A stretch of 64,000 bases of DNA from Armatimonadota bacterium (GTDB lineage: Bacteria; Sysuimicrobiota; Sysuimicrobiia; Sysuimicrobiales; Humicultoraceae). The notes under the pieces are model-generated. The model did not search any database and was not told the origin of the DNA. It worked only from the letters and a program-made list of their open reading frames with translations. The stretch spans positions 44,682 through 108,681 of the forward strand of contig VGFA01000005.1 of NCBI GenBank assembly GCA_016869025.1, in the 5' to 3' direction. This document shows, piece after piece, positions 40,993-49,971 of this stretch (position 1 is the first letter of the stretch; every line of letters starts with the position of its first letter). Both the position numbers and the translations under genes were made by a program.

Positions 40993-42639
40993 ATGAGCCG
41001 CGAACGCGATCTTGACCAGATGCTGCGCGAGCTGAGTCCCTCGACGCGGCGCGAGTTCCTCAAACGGGCAGCCGCGATGGGCATAACCGCGGCCGCCGCC
41101 CAGGCGATGATCATCAAGAACCCCACCATCGTGACCGCGGGGCCGAGCGCGAAGCGGGGCGGCACGATCCGCATCCTGAGCCACCAGGAGGTGGCCAGCC
41201 TGAGCCCCGACGACATCGGTCCCACGATGCAGTGGAACATCATCACGCAGATCCACAACGCGTTGGTCGAGGTCAACGATAACTTCGTTGTCGAGCGCGT
41301 CCTGGCATCGAACTACCTGGCGTCGAAGGATGGCCTGACGTACACCTTCGCCCTGCGCAAGGGCGTGAAGTTCCACGACGGGACCGAGTTCACCGCCGAC
41401 GACGTGAAGTACACCTACGAGTTCCACATGAACCCGAACAACGCGACGATTCAGGGCGTCCTGTTCAAGGCCGTGGACAAGGTAGAGACCCCGGACAAGT
41501 ACACGGTCGTGGTCAAGATGAAGGAGCCCAACGCCGCCTTCCTGCGGCAGGCCGCGACGGTCTTCATCGTGCCGGCCCGCTACCACGGCCGCATAGGAGA
41601 GAAGGCCTACAAGGCTGCCCCGATCGGCACCGGAGCGTTCCGGCTGAAGGAGTGGCGGCCCGCGGAGTTTACGGTCGTCGAGGCGTTCGACCAACATTTC
41701 CGGGGCCGGCCAAACGCAGATTTCTTCAGACAGGACGTGGTGCCGGACCCGTCGGTGCGCGCGATTGCTCTGCGCACCGGCACCTCAGACTCGTCCGCCT
41801 GGCCCCTGCTGTCAGAGGACAACCTGCGCTTCGAGGCCGAGGGGGGCTACACAGTGTTCCGCACATCGAGCCTGGCGGTCAATCACTTCCCGCTCAACAA
41901 CGACCACCCGATTCTCTCGGACAAGCGCGTGCGGCAAGCCATGATGCACGCGATCGACCGCCAGCGCCTGATTGACGACGTCTTCCGCGGCACGGCGATA
42001 ATCGCGCACTCCATCTTTCCCCCGGCGCTGCAGTACTGGTACGAGAAGGGCGTCAAGCAGTATCCCTACAGCCCCGACCGCGCCAGGACGCTGCTGGAGG
42101 AGGCCGGTTGGCGTATGGGCCCGGGCGGCGTGCGCGTAAAGGACGGGACGCGACTATCGTTCACCTGCGCGGTGATCACCGGCGACCGGGCACGGCGTCC
42201 TGAGGCCGAGATTGCCCAGCAGGACCTGGCAGGGGTGGGGATGGAGATGCGCATCGTGGAGCGGCCCGTCGCCACGATCCTTTCCCAGCTTCCCAAGGGC
42301 GAGATGGACGCCTCGCTGTTCAACTGGACCTACAACGGCGGCGGAGGCGAACCCGACCCGTCGGCCACCCTGGCCGTGGGCGCGGCGCGGAACTTCTCGC
42401 GGTTCAAGAACCAGCGGGTCGAGGAGTTGCTGCCCGCTGGGCTGCGTGAGGTAGACCCTGCCAAGCGCAGGAAGATCTACAGCGAGATCCAGAAGATCGT
42501 CGCGGAAGAGGTCCCGTTCCTCCACATCATGTACTGGGACTGGTTCATCATATTCGGCAAGCGGATCAAGGGGCTGCCCGCCTCGACGCAGTCCGGATCC
42601 ACCCTCATCCGCGACGCCTACAAGTGGTGGATCGAGTAG
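40993..42639 (+). CDS. Peptide-type ABC transporter substrate-binding protein with Tat-like signal
   Basis: A 548-residue family-5 SBP. ATG 40993 (GGGAGG upstream) is preferred; the frame is open further upstream but without family content. The N terminus has a twin-arginine-like STRREFLKRAAAMG before a hydrophobic stretch, so export may use Tat. 'YTFALRKGVKFHDGTEFTADDVKYTYEF' and 'DKRVRQAMMHAIDRQRLIDDVFRGTA' are typical. It is followed by DppB and DppC genes and then a convergent MlrC-type gene. It is less similar to the other SBPs in the window. Confidence 0.9.
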   Translation: MSRERDLDQMLRELSPSTRREFLKRAAAMGITAAAAQAMIIKNPTIVTAGPSAKRGGTIRILSHQEVASLSPDDIGPTMQWNIITQIHNALVEVNDNFVVERVLASNYLASKDGLTYTFALRKGVKFHDGTEFTADDVKYTYEFHMNPNNATIQGVLFKAVDKVETPDKYTVVVKMKEPNAAFLRQAATVFIVPARYHGRIGEKAYKAAPIGTGAFRLKEWRPAEFTVVEAFDQHFRGRPNADFFRQDVVPDPSVRAIALRTGTSDSSAWPLLSEDNLRFEAEGGYTVFRTSSLAVNHFPLNNDHPILSDKRVRQAMMHAIDRQRLIDDVFRGTAIIAHSIFPPALQYWYEKGVKQYPYSPDRARTLLEEAGWRMGPGGVRVKDGTRLSFTCAVITGDRARRPEAEIAQQDLAGVGMEMRIVERPVATILSQLPKGEMDASLFNWTYNGGGGEPDPSATLAVGAARNFSRFKNQRVEELLPAGLREVDPAKRRKIYSEIQKIVAEEVPFLHIMYWDWFIIFGKRIKGLPASTQSGSTLIRDAYKWWIE

Positions 42640-42733
42640 GCCAGCCAGTGCTCAAGCATCAACTCACCCCCGGGGGGTACGGCGGAAGGCGCCGGCCCCC
42701 TGGGCCTCAAGTCTGGGCCGCGGGCTGCACCAG

Positions 42734-43660
42734 ATGCTGAGATACCTGGCCTCGCGCCTGATGCAGGGCTCCGTCGTCATCCTCTTGGTCAGCATCGGGA
42801 CGTTCTCCATGATGCACCTGATCCCAGGGGATCCGGTGGACCTGATGGTAGGCGAGGCCCAAGTCACCCAGGAACAGCTCGACATGATCCGCAAGAAGTG
42901 GGGGTTCGACCGGCCGATCCACGAGCAGTATCTTGCCTGGATCACCAACATGGCTCGGGGTGACTTTGGGCAGTCGGTCGTACGCACGGGCGTCCCAGTG
43001 CGCAACATGATAAGCGAAGCCGCCGTCGTCACCGCCAAGCTCAACCTGCTGGCGTTCTTCATCTCCATAGCACTCGCCATCCCGTTGGGGATCGTGGCGG
43101 CCGTCAGGCGCTACTCCGGGTTTGACTACGCCATCATGGTCTCCTCAACGCTCGGCCTTGCCCTGCCCAACTTCTGGATAGGCCTGATGCTGATCGTCCT
43201 GTTCTCGCTGCTGCTGGGCTGGCTGCCGCCGTTCGGGCTGCCGTCGTGGCAGGGATATGTCATGCCCGTGGCGGTGATCGTGGCGAACCAGACGGCGCTG
43301 CTGGCACGGATGATGCGCGCCTCGACCATTGAGGGCATCGGAGAGGACTACGTCCGCACGGCGCGCGCCAAGGGCCTTTCGGAAGGAATAGTGGTCTCCA
43401 GGCACGTGGTGCGCAACGCCCTGCTTCCGGTCGTCACCGTGATCGGCTACCGCATCGCCTTCCTCCTGAGCGGCACGATCGTGATCGAGAACGTGTTCGC
43501 GCTCCCAGGGCTCGGCCAGTTGTTCATCGAGTCGGTGAACCGCGTGGACTACCAGGTCGTCCAGGCAATCGTCTTTGTGCTCAGCGTGCTGGTGGTGCTT
43601 GGGAACCTGCTTACCGATCTGGTCTATGGATACATTGACCCGCGGATTCGTATCGGGTGA
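42734..43660 (+). CDS. Peptide ABC transporter permease, DppB type
   Basis: A 308-residue protein. 'YLASRLMQGSVVILLVSIGTFSMMHLIPGDPVDLMVG' and the EAA loop 'YVRTARAKGLSEGIVVSRHVVRNALLPVVTVIG' are diagnostic. It follows its SBP by 94 bases and is followed 4 bases after its stop by the DppC gene. Confidence 0.92.
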   Translation: MLRYLASRLMQGSVVILLVSIGTFSMMHLIPGDPVDLMVGEAQVTQEQLDMIRKKWGFDRPIHEQYLAWITNMARGDFGQSVVRTGVPVRNMISEAAVVTAKLNLLAFFISIALAIPLGIVAAVRRYSGFDYAIMVSSTLGLALPNFWIGLMLIVLFSLLLGWLPPFGLPSWQGYVMPVAVIVANQTALLARMMRASTIEGIGEDYVRTARAKGLSEGIVVSRHVVRNALLPVVTVIGYRIAFLLSGTIVIENVFALPGLGQLFIESVNRVDYQVVQAIVFVLSVLVVLGNLLTDLVYGYIDPRIRIG

Positions 43661-43664
43661 CCCG

Positions 43665-44558
43665 ATGATCCAACGAGAGGCCGCGATCCCAGAACCCCAT
43701 CGGAGATCGGAGTTCGCGCGCGCCTGGCGCCGGTTCAGGCGCTACCGCCCCGGGCTGTTTGGGCTGTGCTTCATCCTGGCGCTGGTGGTCATGGCGACGA
43801 TCCCGGACCTGCTCTCGCCCCACTCGCACACCTACGTCTTCCGTGGAATGCGCGGCGCGCCACCCTCGTGGTCACACCCGCTGGGATTCGATCACATAGG
43901 CCGCGACATGCTGAGCCGAACGATCTGGGGCTCGCGCGTGGCCCTCATCGTCGGGTTGCTCGCGACCGGGATCTCGGTCGTGGTCGGGGTAACGGTCGGC
44001 GCCGCCTCCGGCTACCTTGGCGGAAGGGTGGACGCGGCGCTGTCGCGCCTCGTGGACACACTGATGGCCTTCCCGATCCTGGTGCTGCTCATCACGCTGT
44101 CGGCCGTCCTTGGCCCGAGCCTGGTCACGGTCGTGGTTATCATCGGGGTCACCGGCTGGGCGCAGTACGCCCGGGTGGTGCGCGCCGACGTGCTGAGTTT
44201 GCGGGAGCGCGAGTACACCCTGGCGGCACGCGCCGCCGGCGCCGGCGATGCCCGGATCATCTTCCGGCACATCCTGCCCAACGTCATGGGCCCTGTGATC
44301 GTGCTGGCGAGTCTGGGCATCGGCGGCATCATCATCCTGGAGTCGGCGCTCTCGTTTCTGGGGCTGGGCGTGCAGCCACCGACCGCCTCGTGGGGAGGCA
44401 TGCTCTCCGACGGCCGGGCCTTCATCCTCATCTACCCGCAGATCGCCATCGCGCCGGGCGTGATGATCTCGCTGACGGTGCTGGCCTTCAACCTGCTGGG
44501 CGACGGGCTACGCGACGCGCTCGACCCTCGTCAGAAGGACGTCTCGCTGGACCGGTAG
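43665..44558 (+). CDS. Peptide ABC transporter permease, DppC type
   Basis: A 297-residue protein starting at ATG 43665. It has the DppC block 'SWSHPLGFDHIGRDMLSRTIWGSRVALIVG' and EAA loop 'YTLAARAAGAGDARIIFRHILPN', ending NLLGDGLRDALDPR. The gene overlaps the convergent MlrC-type gene by 28 bases at their 3' ends. No ATPase gene follows. Confidence 0.92.
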   Translation: MIQREAAIPEPHRRSEFARAWRRFRRYRPGLFGLCFILALVVMATIPDLLSPHSHTYVFRGMRGAPPSWSHPLGFDHIGRDMLSRTIWGSRVALIVGLLATGISVVVGVTVGAASGYLGGRVDAALSRLVDTLMAFPILVLLITLSAVLGPSLVTVVVIIGVTGWAQYARVVRADVLSLREREYTLAARAAGAGDARIIFRHILPNVMGPVIVLASLGIGGIIILESALSFLGLGVQPPTASWGGMLSDGRAFILIYPQIAIAPGVMISLTVLAFNLLGDGLRDALDPRQKDVSLDR

Positions 44559-46024
44559 ACCGCGTCGCGATCGAGCGGAAAGATCGGCCGGCGCACGTGT
44601 TGAAACGCGAAGTGCGCCAGGTTCGACGAGCACAACCCCGGCGGGTCGGTGGTGATGATGTGCGCGGCCAGCTCCTCGTAGCCGGCCCGGAAGTGCGCGC
44701 TGGACTTCAGGCCCACGATCCGGCAGTTCCGCACGTCTATACCGTGGAGGAGGAACGGCCCGGGGTCGAGCACCTGGCCGCGCCGGCTGGAGACGATAAC
44801 GTCCAGTCCGCCGCAGGCCAGGCGGGCTGTCTTTCCATAGTCCGCCTGCACCCCGCGCGCCAGCGCAGATAGCGTGAACTTCCCATCGGCCAGACTCTTC
44901 ACGTAGACCTCCAGGTCGAGCGGGTCGCCGTGCAGCCGGTCGTGCTTGCCGCCCAGGCGCACCTGAAGCGTGGCGCCGACGCCGGCCCGGTGCGCTGCCT
45001 CGGCGACCCCGGGATCGTAGAGCATCCCGAACGCGCTCTCGGTGAGGCCGGCTTCGACCATTGCTCGCAGCAGATGTGTGCCGTCTCCCGGCGCCCCGCC
45101 GCCGGGGTTGTCGCTGGTCTCGTTGATCACCACCGGAGTGCGCTCCCCGGCGGCCGCCACCGCCTCGGCCACCGCCTCGGCGGGCAGGGGATAGCGCCGA
45201 ACGAACCCCTCGCGGCTGGCCCACACCTCCTGCGCGACCGCCCGGGCCGCCCTGCGGGCCAGCGCCGGATCGTGCTCGGCCACTGCTACGACGCTGACGC
45301 CTGCCTCCGGGATATCGCTGTAGGGAAAGCCGTGCATGAGCGCGCAGGCGATCATTCCGGGCTCTCCCTCCCAGCGGTGGCACAGCGCATTGATGGACCG
45401 CACGGGCTCCAGGCCCGACGGCGCAGGGACGGCCAGCAGCGGCAGCGCCTCGACGGCCGTGGCAGGATGGATCTGCCCGCGCAGGGCCCGCACCAGGAAC
45501 TCCATCGCCTCCTGCCCGCGCTCGTACATGTCGGTGTGAGGATACTCGTGCACGCTGAACAGGCCCGTGGCCAACTCCGCCATCCTGGGCGTGGTGTTAC
45601 CGTGGAGGTCCAGGGTGACCGCGATGGGCATCTGGGGACCCACGACCTCCCGGACCGCGGCCAGCACCGCGCTCTCCAGGTCGGAGATCCCGTCAGCCAC
45701 ACCGGCGCCGTGCAGCGCGAGGCAGACGCCGTCCAGCGGCATCGCATGCCGGATGCCGCTCAGCAACTCTGCGAGCATCGCCTCGTAGGCCTCGCGGGTA
45801 ATGGTACCCCATGGCTCGGTGCTGGCCGCGAAGGTCGAGATCGCTACGACGCCCAGCCGTTCTGCGGCTTCCCGCATCCCGCACAGGAAGGTGCGGGTGC
45901 CGCGGAAGCGCTGTGTGATCTCCTCGCCGTGGGCCCACAGGCGCTTCTGGAACATCTCTAAGGTTGTGGGAGGGCAGAACGTGTTCGTCTCGTGGCTGAT
46001 CTCTCCGATGGCTATGCGATACAC
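44531..46024 (-). CDS. M81 family metallopeptidase (MlrC/microcystinase C-like)
   Basis: A 497-residue protein. It opens 'YRIAIGEISHETNTFCPPTTLEMF' and contains 'AVTLDLHGNTTPRMAELATGLFSVHEYPHTDMYERGQEAM', the paired Asp/His metal segment of the M81 family, and 'VVINETSDNPGGGAPGDGTHLLRAM'. MlrC hydrolyses linear microcystin peptides, and many relatives act on other N-acyl or peptide substrates. Its position inside a peptide transporter cluster suggests it processes an imported peptide-like compound. Substrate inferred only. Confidence 0.88.
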   Translation of the reverse strand: MYRIAIGEISHETNTFCPPTTLEMFQKRLWAHGEEITQRFRGTRTFLCGMREAAERLGVVAISTFAASTEPWGTITREAYEAMLAELLSGIRHAMPLDGVCLALHGAGVADGISDLESAVLAAVREVVGPQMPIAVTLDLHGNTTPRMAELATGLFSVHEYPHTDMYERGQEAMEFLVRALRGQIHPATAVEALPLLAVPAPSGLEPVRSINALCHRWEGEPGMIACALMHGFPYSDIPEAGVSVVAVAEHDPALARRAARAVAQEVWASREGFVRRYPLPAEAVAEAVAAAGERTPVVINETSDNPGGGAPGDGTHLLRAMVEAGLTESAFGMLYDPGVAEAAHRAGVGATLQVRLGGKHDRLHGDPLDLEVYVKSLADGKFTLSALARGVQADYGKTARLACGGLDVIVSSRRGQVLDPGPFLLHGIDVRNCRIVGLKSSAHFRAGYEELAAHIITTDPPGLCSSNLAHFAFQHVRRPIFPLDRDAVYRSSETSF

Positions 46025-46051
46025 TGCCGGGCCTCCTCTACGGGCGTCCGG

Positions 46052-46091
46052 GTCATCCCGGTCCGCATCATCCCGGTCCGCGTCATCCCGG
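46052..46091. repeat. 15-bp tandem repeat, 2.7 copies
   Basis: RTCATCCCGGTCCGC occurs at 46052 and 46067 and in part at 46082. It overlaps the stop codon of the M24 gene and fills the gap to the MlrC-type gene. Confidence 0.7.
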
Positions 46092-47276
46092 AATCGTCAG
46101 CGACTCCAGATCCCGCGGATAGTACGTCAGCATCTCGAATCCGCTCTCCGTCACAACCAAGGTGTCGGAGTGGCGGAACCCGGCGAACCCCGGCACATAG
46201 ATCCCGGGCTCTACTGTGAAGACCATGCCCGGCCGCATCTCGGTAGCGTCGCCGACGTCAAGGAAGGGCGCCTCGTGGATGCTGATCCCCATCGCATGGC
46301 CGACGTGGTGGCGCCAGTACTGCATAAGGTCGTGCTTCTCGAAGAACGCGCGCACCGCCCGGTCCACCTCGGCGCACGGCCGGCCAGGCCGGATCGCATC
46401 AAACGCGGTCTCCTGCGCGCCCAGCATAAGGGAGAAGAACCTCCGGTGTTCGTCGGTCACCGGGGAAACGATCATGGTGCGTTCCAGCTCGCTGTAGTAG
46501 CCCCCCACCGCCGACGACGCGCCGGTCACCAGCACGTCCCCGGCGTGTATGCGCGCGTTGGTGGTCATGGCGTGGGCGATCGCCGACTGCTTCCCGACCT
46601 GCCCTCGGTAGCCGGCGCGCGCGCCGGGGAACGTCCAGCTCAACGGCCGGTACTCCGGGCCCAACGCCCTGACCATCGCGACCGTGGCGTCGTACGAGGC
46701 GCGGTGGCTGACCTCGCCCTCGATCACCCCGCTCCGCGTGTACTCCTGCAGCAGGGCGTGGGCCAGGTTTCCCCAGCGCGCGCTCTCGCGGATCAGGGCC
46801 AGCTCCTCCTCCGACTTCACCATCATCATCTCTTCTATGAGATCCCGCATGAGGCTCACCGGCACGCCCGGCAGGACCTCGCTGAGCCGCGGCCCCCTGT
46901 AGCCCATGATGCCCGGGTACCCATCGCCATCCGCTCCCAATTGCCCCCGGGCCAGCCCCAGGCTGCCCAGCAGATCAGCCAGATGCAGCATCGGATGGGT
47001 CTCGCCTGGATACTCCGGGTAGGTTACCACTCGATCCACAACCGCGTGGGCAGCCGCGTGCTCTTCCTCAAGGCGGGGGATGAACAGCACCGTTGCGTCG
47101 TCGCCTGCCACGATCAGCGCAATAGGCCTCTCCGTGGCTATGAAGGCAAATCCGGTCAGATAGAAGACCTGGGTGGGACTGAACAGAACCAGGGCGTCGG
47201 CACCTCGCCGCCGGGCCTCGGCGCGGGCGAGTCCGGCGCGGCGCAGGTGTTCCTCGCGGCTGATGAACAGTCGCAT
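46083..47276 (-). CDS. M24 (creatinase/prolidase-like) family protein with altered metal site
   Basis: A 397-residue protein; ATG 47276 (GGAGGG) is the start. The N-terminal creatinase domain and C-terminal pita-bread fold are present: 'HHVGHAMGISIHEAPFLD' and 'GMVFTVEPGIYVPGFAGFRHSDTLVVTESGFEMLT'. In canonical M24 enzymes two aspartates lie in D-x-G and S/T-D-x-T-R; here these positions read VTGASS and SELERT. The last glutamate position (R-E-D) reads HSD. A creatinase-like or otherwise metal-independent hydrolase is therefore more likely than a dimetal aminopeptidase. It lies between MlrC and a third SBP operon. Confidence 0.82.
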   Translation of the reverse strand: MRLFISREEHLRRAGLARAEARRRGADALVLFSPTQVFYLTGFAFIATERPIALIVAGDDATVLFIPRLEEEHAAAHAVVDRVVTYPEYPGETHPMLHLADLLGSLGLARGQLGADGDGYPGIMGYRGPRLSEVLPGVPVSLMRDLIEEMMMVKSEEELALIRESARWGNLAHALLQEYTRSGVIEGEVSHRASYDATVAMVRALGPEYRPLSWTFPGARAGYRGQVGKQSAIAHAMTTNARIHAGDVLVTGASSAVGGYYSELERTMIVSPVTDEHRRFFSLMLGAQETAFDAIRPGRPCAEVDRAVRAFFEKHDLMQYWRHHVGHAMGISIHEAPFLDVGDATEMRPGMVFTVEPGIYVPGFAGFRHSDTLVVTESGFEMLTYYPRDLESLTIPG

Positions 47277-47289
47277 CTGGTCCCTCCTT

Positions 47290-47334
47290 CTGTATGGGCC
47301 GCCTCTGTACGGGCCACCCCTGCATGCGGCTGCG
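47290..47334. repeat. 15-bp imperfect tandem repeat, three copies
   Basis: Units at 47290, 47305 and 47320 begin CTGTATGGGCC, CTGTACGGGCC and CTGCATGCGGC. They lie just upstream of the M24 gene start, in the divergent spacer. Confidence 0.55.
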
Positions 47335-47395
47335 GAGTTGTGTTCTGGCATCGCGGGCAGGATTCCTGGGAGGCGCACGCGGCAAGGCCCTCTGC

Positions 47396-47401
47396 TATAA
47401 T
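47396..47401 (+). promoter_or_regulatory. TATAAT -10 box upstream of SBP operon
   Basis: A perfect TATAAT lies 50 bases before ATG 47451. The -35 region (GCGCAC at the right distance) is weak, so an activator or extended element may be needed. Confidence 0.5.
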
Positions 47402-47450
47402 CCTGGCAAGCAAAGGACAGGCGAGTCATGCTCCGGAAGGGGGATACGGT

Positions 47451-48971
47451 ATGCGCGGAACCGCCCTTGCTCTGCTGATCGCACTGCTCCTAGGCATGGT
47501 GGGTAATGCACCGGCACCTACCGCGGCCCAGGATCGCCCGCTGGTGGTTGCGCTGGGCGCTGAGCCCCGCAGCCTGATGGCCATGCGCATCGTGGACTGG
47601 ACGACCAACGTCCAGCAGATGAACATCTACGACCGGCTCTACTACTGGGACGGCTTCCCGCCCCGCATCAAGCCCTCCCTGGCCGCGGAACTTCCGCAGA
47701 CCCCGGACGACCTCACCTGGATCATCAAGCTGCGGCCGGGAGTCAAGTTCCACAACGGCGAGCCGTTTGGGGCGGAAGCGGTGAAGTTCACGTTCGAATG
47801 GCTGCTCGATCCCAGGAACGAGTCTCACTACCGGCCCCGCTTCGCGTTCATCGAGTCGATGGAAGTCCTGGACCCGCTGACGCTGAAGATCCGCACCAAG
47901 GAGCCGGCGCCGATCCTGCGCTACTGGCTGGTGGACTTCACCGTCATGGCGCCGGGTTATGTGCGCTCGGTGGGCAGCGTCGAGGCTTCGCGGAACCCCA
48001 TCGGCGCCGGGCCCTACAAGTTCGTGCGCTGGGACCGCGATGAACGGCTTGTGCTGGAGGCCAATCCCGGATACTGGAACAAGCCGCCGGCGATCAAGCG
48101 CGTGGAGTTCAGGTTTATCCCCGATTTCAGCGCGCGCCTGGCATCCCTGCTGGCCGGGGAGTCCGACATCGTCAAGGACGTGCCGCCGGTCGCGGTGGAA
48201 CAGGTCAACCGCAGCGGCCTGGCCGAGGTCAGGGGCGTGGCGTCGTCGCGCATCAACTACCTTGCCCTGGTCAACTTCAAGCCCGGCCCGCTGCAGGACC
48301 GCCGCGTGCGCCAGGCGCTGAACTACGCGGTGAACGTGGATGAGATCGTTACCAACCTGTTCAAGGGGCGGGCCACGCGCATCCCCGGCGCGCTATCGTC
48401 CATCAACGAGAACGTGAACCCCAACCTCAAGCCCTACCCGTTCGACCCGGAGCGGGCGGTCCAGCTCATCAAGGAAGCCGGCTACGATCCCACCAAGCTG
48501 GAGTTTACCCTCGACTCACCGTCCGGGCGCTACCCGCTGGACAAGGAGGCCTCCGAGGCGATCGCTTCTTACCTGGGCCGCATCGGCATCAGGGTGCGGA
48601 TCGTGGTGAACGAGTGGGGCACCCACCTCGACAAGATCATCAACCGCCGCACCGGCGAGATGTTCTACCTTGGGTGGGGCCCGGCGCTGGAGGCTCAGGG
48701 CACGATCGCCGAGCTGTTCCGGCCCGAGCGGACGTACAGCGGATTCGGGACGTCGAACCTGACGCTCGAGATCAACAAGGCCATCCCGATCGTGGACCTC
48801 AAGAAGCGGCAGGCGGCCTGGCACCGGATCCAGGTGATGCTCTACACCGAGGCGCCCTGGGTCTTCCTGTGGCAGCAGCACGACCTCTACGGGGTGAACA
48901 AGCGCGTGACGTGGGGACCTCACCCTGCTGAGAAGATATTCCTGCACGACGCATCGTGGGCAAAGCGGTAG
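47451..48971 (+). CDS. Peptide-type ABC transporter substrate-binding protein (SBP_bac_5)
   Basis: A 506-residue protein. ATG 47451 (GGAAGGGGG upstream) gives a signal peptide (MRGTALALLIALLLGMVGNAPAPTAAQ). 'WIIKLRPGVKFHNGEPFGAEAVKFTFEWLLDP' and 'RRVRQALNYAVNVDEIVTNLFKGRA' are family-5 features. The long open frame upstream on the same strand is an artefact of GC-rich antisense to the M24 and MlrC genes. It is followed by DppB, DppC and a second M24-family gene. Confidence 0.92.
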   Translation: MRGTALALLIALLLGMVGNAPAPTAAQDRPLVVALGAEPRSLMAMRIVDWTTNVQQMNIYDRLYYWDGFPPRIKPSLAAELPQTPDDLTWIIKLRPGVKFHNGEPFGAEAVKFTFEWLLDPRNESHYRPRFAFIESMEVLDPLTLKIRTKEPAPILRYWLVDFTVMAPGYVRSVGSVEASRNPIGAGPYKFVRWDRDERLVLEANPGYWNKPPAIKRVEFRFIPDFSARLASLLAGESDIVKDVPPVAVEQVNRSGLAEVRGVASSRINYLALVNFKPGPLQDRRVRQALNYAVNVDEIVTNLFKGRATRIPGALSSINENVNPNLKPYPFDPERAVQLIKEAGYDPTKLEFTLDSPSGRYPLDKEASEAIASYLGRIGIRVRIVVNEWGTHLDKIINRRTGEMFYLGWGPALEAQGTIAELFRPERTYSGFGTSNLTLEINKAIPIVDLKKRQAAWHRIQVMLYTEAPWVFLWQQHDLYGVNKRVTWGPHPAEKIFLHDASWAKR

Positions 48972-49007
48972 GCCGGGAATCCCGGCGGCCCAGCCGGTCA
49001 GGAGATA

Positions 49008-49038
49008 GGGCGGGCCCGTCGGCCTGACGGGCTCGCCC
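49008..49038 (+). promoter_or_regulatory. Intercistronic stem-loop between SBP and DppB genes
   Basis: GGGCGGGCCCGTC pairs with GACGGGCTCGCCC (13 pairs including one G-U) across a GGCCT loop. It lies in the 82-base gap ending 15 bases before the permease start, the same placement as the hairpin in the sugar operon at 16666. Confidence 0.7.
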
Positions 49039-49053
49039 GCCAGCGGATTTCGC

Positions 49054-49971
49054 ATGCTTCAGTTTGTTGCCCGCCGTCTTCTGGAGGCCCTGGTGGTGGT
49101 GTTCCTGGCCCTCACCGTGGTCTTCGCCCTCCAGTTCCTCGCCGGCGATCCGGTCAAGCTCTTCCTGCCGACGGACACAACACAGAAGGAGATCGAGGAG
49201 TTCCGCGAGCGACTGGGGTTCAACGATCCCTGGCTGGTGCAGTACGTGCGGTTTCTCCGGGGCGCGCTGCGCGGTGACTTCGGCAACTCGCTCCGGCAGC
49301 ATGAACCCGCGCTGGTCCTGGTGCTGCACCGGTTCCCGGCCACGCTCTCGCTCTCCGGCGTGGCGATGCTGCTCGCCCTGGTCATAGCAATCCCGGTTGG
49401 CGTCATCTCGGCCGCGCGGCGCAACTCGTGGTTCGATCACCTGGGAATCGGCTCCACGGTGCTGGGTCAGGCCATTCCCGGATTCTGGTTGGGACTGATG
49501 CTGATCTACGTCTTCTCGGTCTGGCTGCGCGTGCTGCCGACCGGCGGGCGGGGAACGTGGCTGCACTTCATCATGCCGTCGGTAACCCTGGCGGCGTTCG
49601 TGGCGGCCCGGTTCGCGCGTCTGACGCGCTCGATGATGCTGGACGTCCTGGGCCAGGACTACATCCGCACCGCACGCGCCAAGGGGCTGGCACCACCGCG
49701 CGTCCTCTACAAGCACGCGCTCAAGAACGCATCCCTGCCCATCGTCACGCTGCTGGCGCTCCAGCTCGGCCAGTTGCTGGGGGGCGCGGTCATCACCGAG
49801 ACGATCTTCGCCTGGCCCGGGGTGGGGAGGTTCCTGGTGCAGGCGCTGCTGAACCGCGACTTCCCTGTCGTGCTCGTCGGCGTCTTCCTCACAGCGGTCC
49901 TGTACTCGGCGCTGAACCTGGTGGCCGACATGGCCTATGCCTGGCTCAACCCAAGGATCCGGTATGAGTAA
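49054..49971 (+). CDS. Peptide ABC transporter permease, DppB type
   Basis: A 305-residue protein opening 'LQFVARRLLEALVVVFLALTVVFALQFLAGDPVKLFLP', with EAA loop 'YIRTARAKGLAPPRVLYKHALKNASLPIVTLLA' and C terminus 'NLVADMAYAWLNPRIRYE'. It overlaps the DppC gene by 8 bases. Confidence 0.92.
   Translation: MLQFVARRLLEALVVVFLALTVVFALQFLAGDPVKLFLPTDTTQKEIEEFRERLGFNDPWLVQYVRFLRGALRGDFGNSLRQHEPALVLVLHRFPATLSLSGVAMLLALVIAIPVGVISAARRNSWFDHLGIGSTVLGQAIPGFWLGLMLIYVFSVWLRVLPTGGRGTWLHFIMPSVTLAAFVAARFARLTRSMMLDVLGQDYIRTARAKGLAPPRVLYKHALKNASLPIVTLLALQLGQLLGGAVITETIFAWPGVGRFLVQALLNRDFPVVLVGVFLTAVLYSALNLVADMAYAWLNPRIRYE

Noticed and set aside
45801..47450. In-frame extension of the SBP at 47451 by 550 residues
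   Set aside because: It runs antisense through the MlrC and M24 genes, with low-complexity Arg/His/Pro content typical of GC-rich shadow frames.
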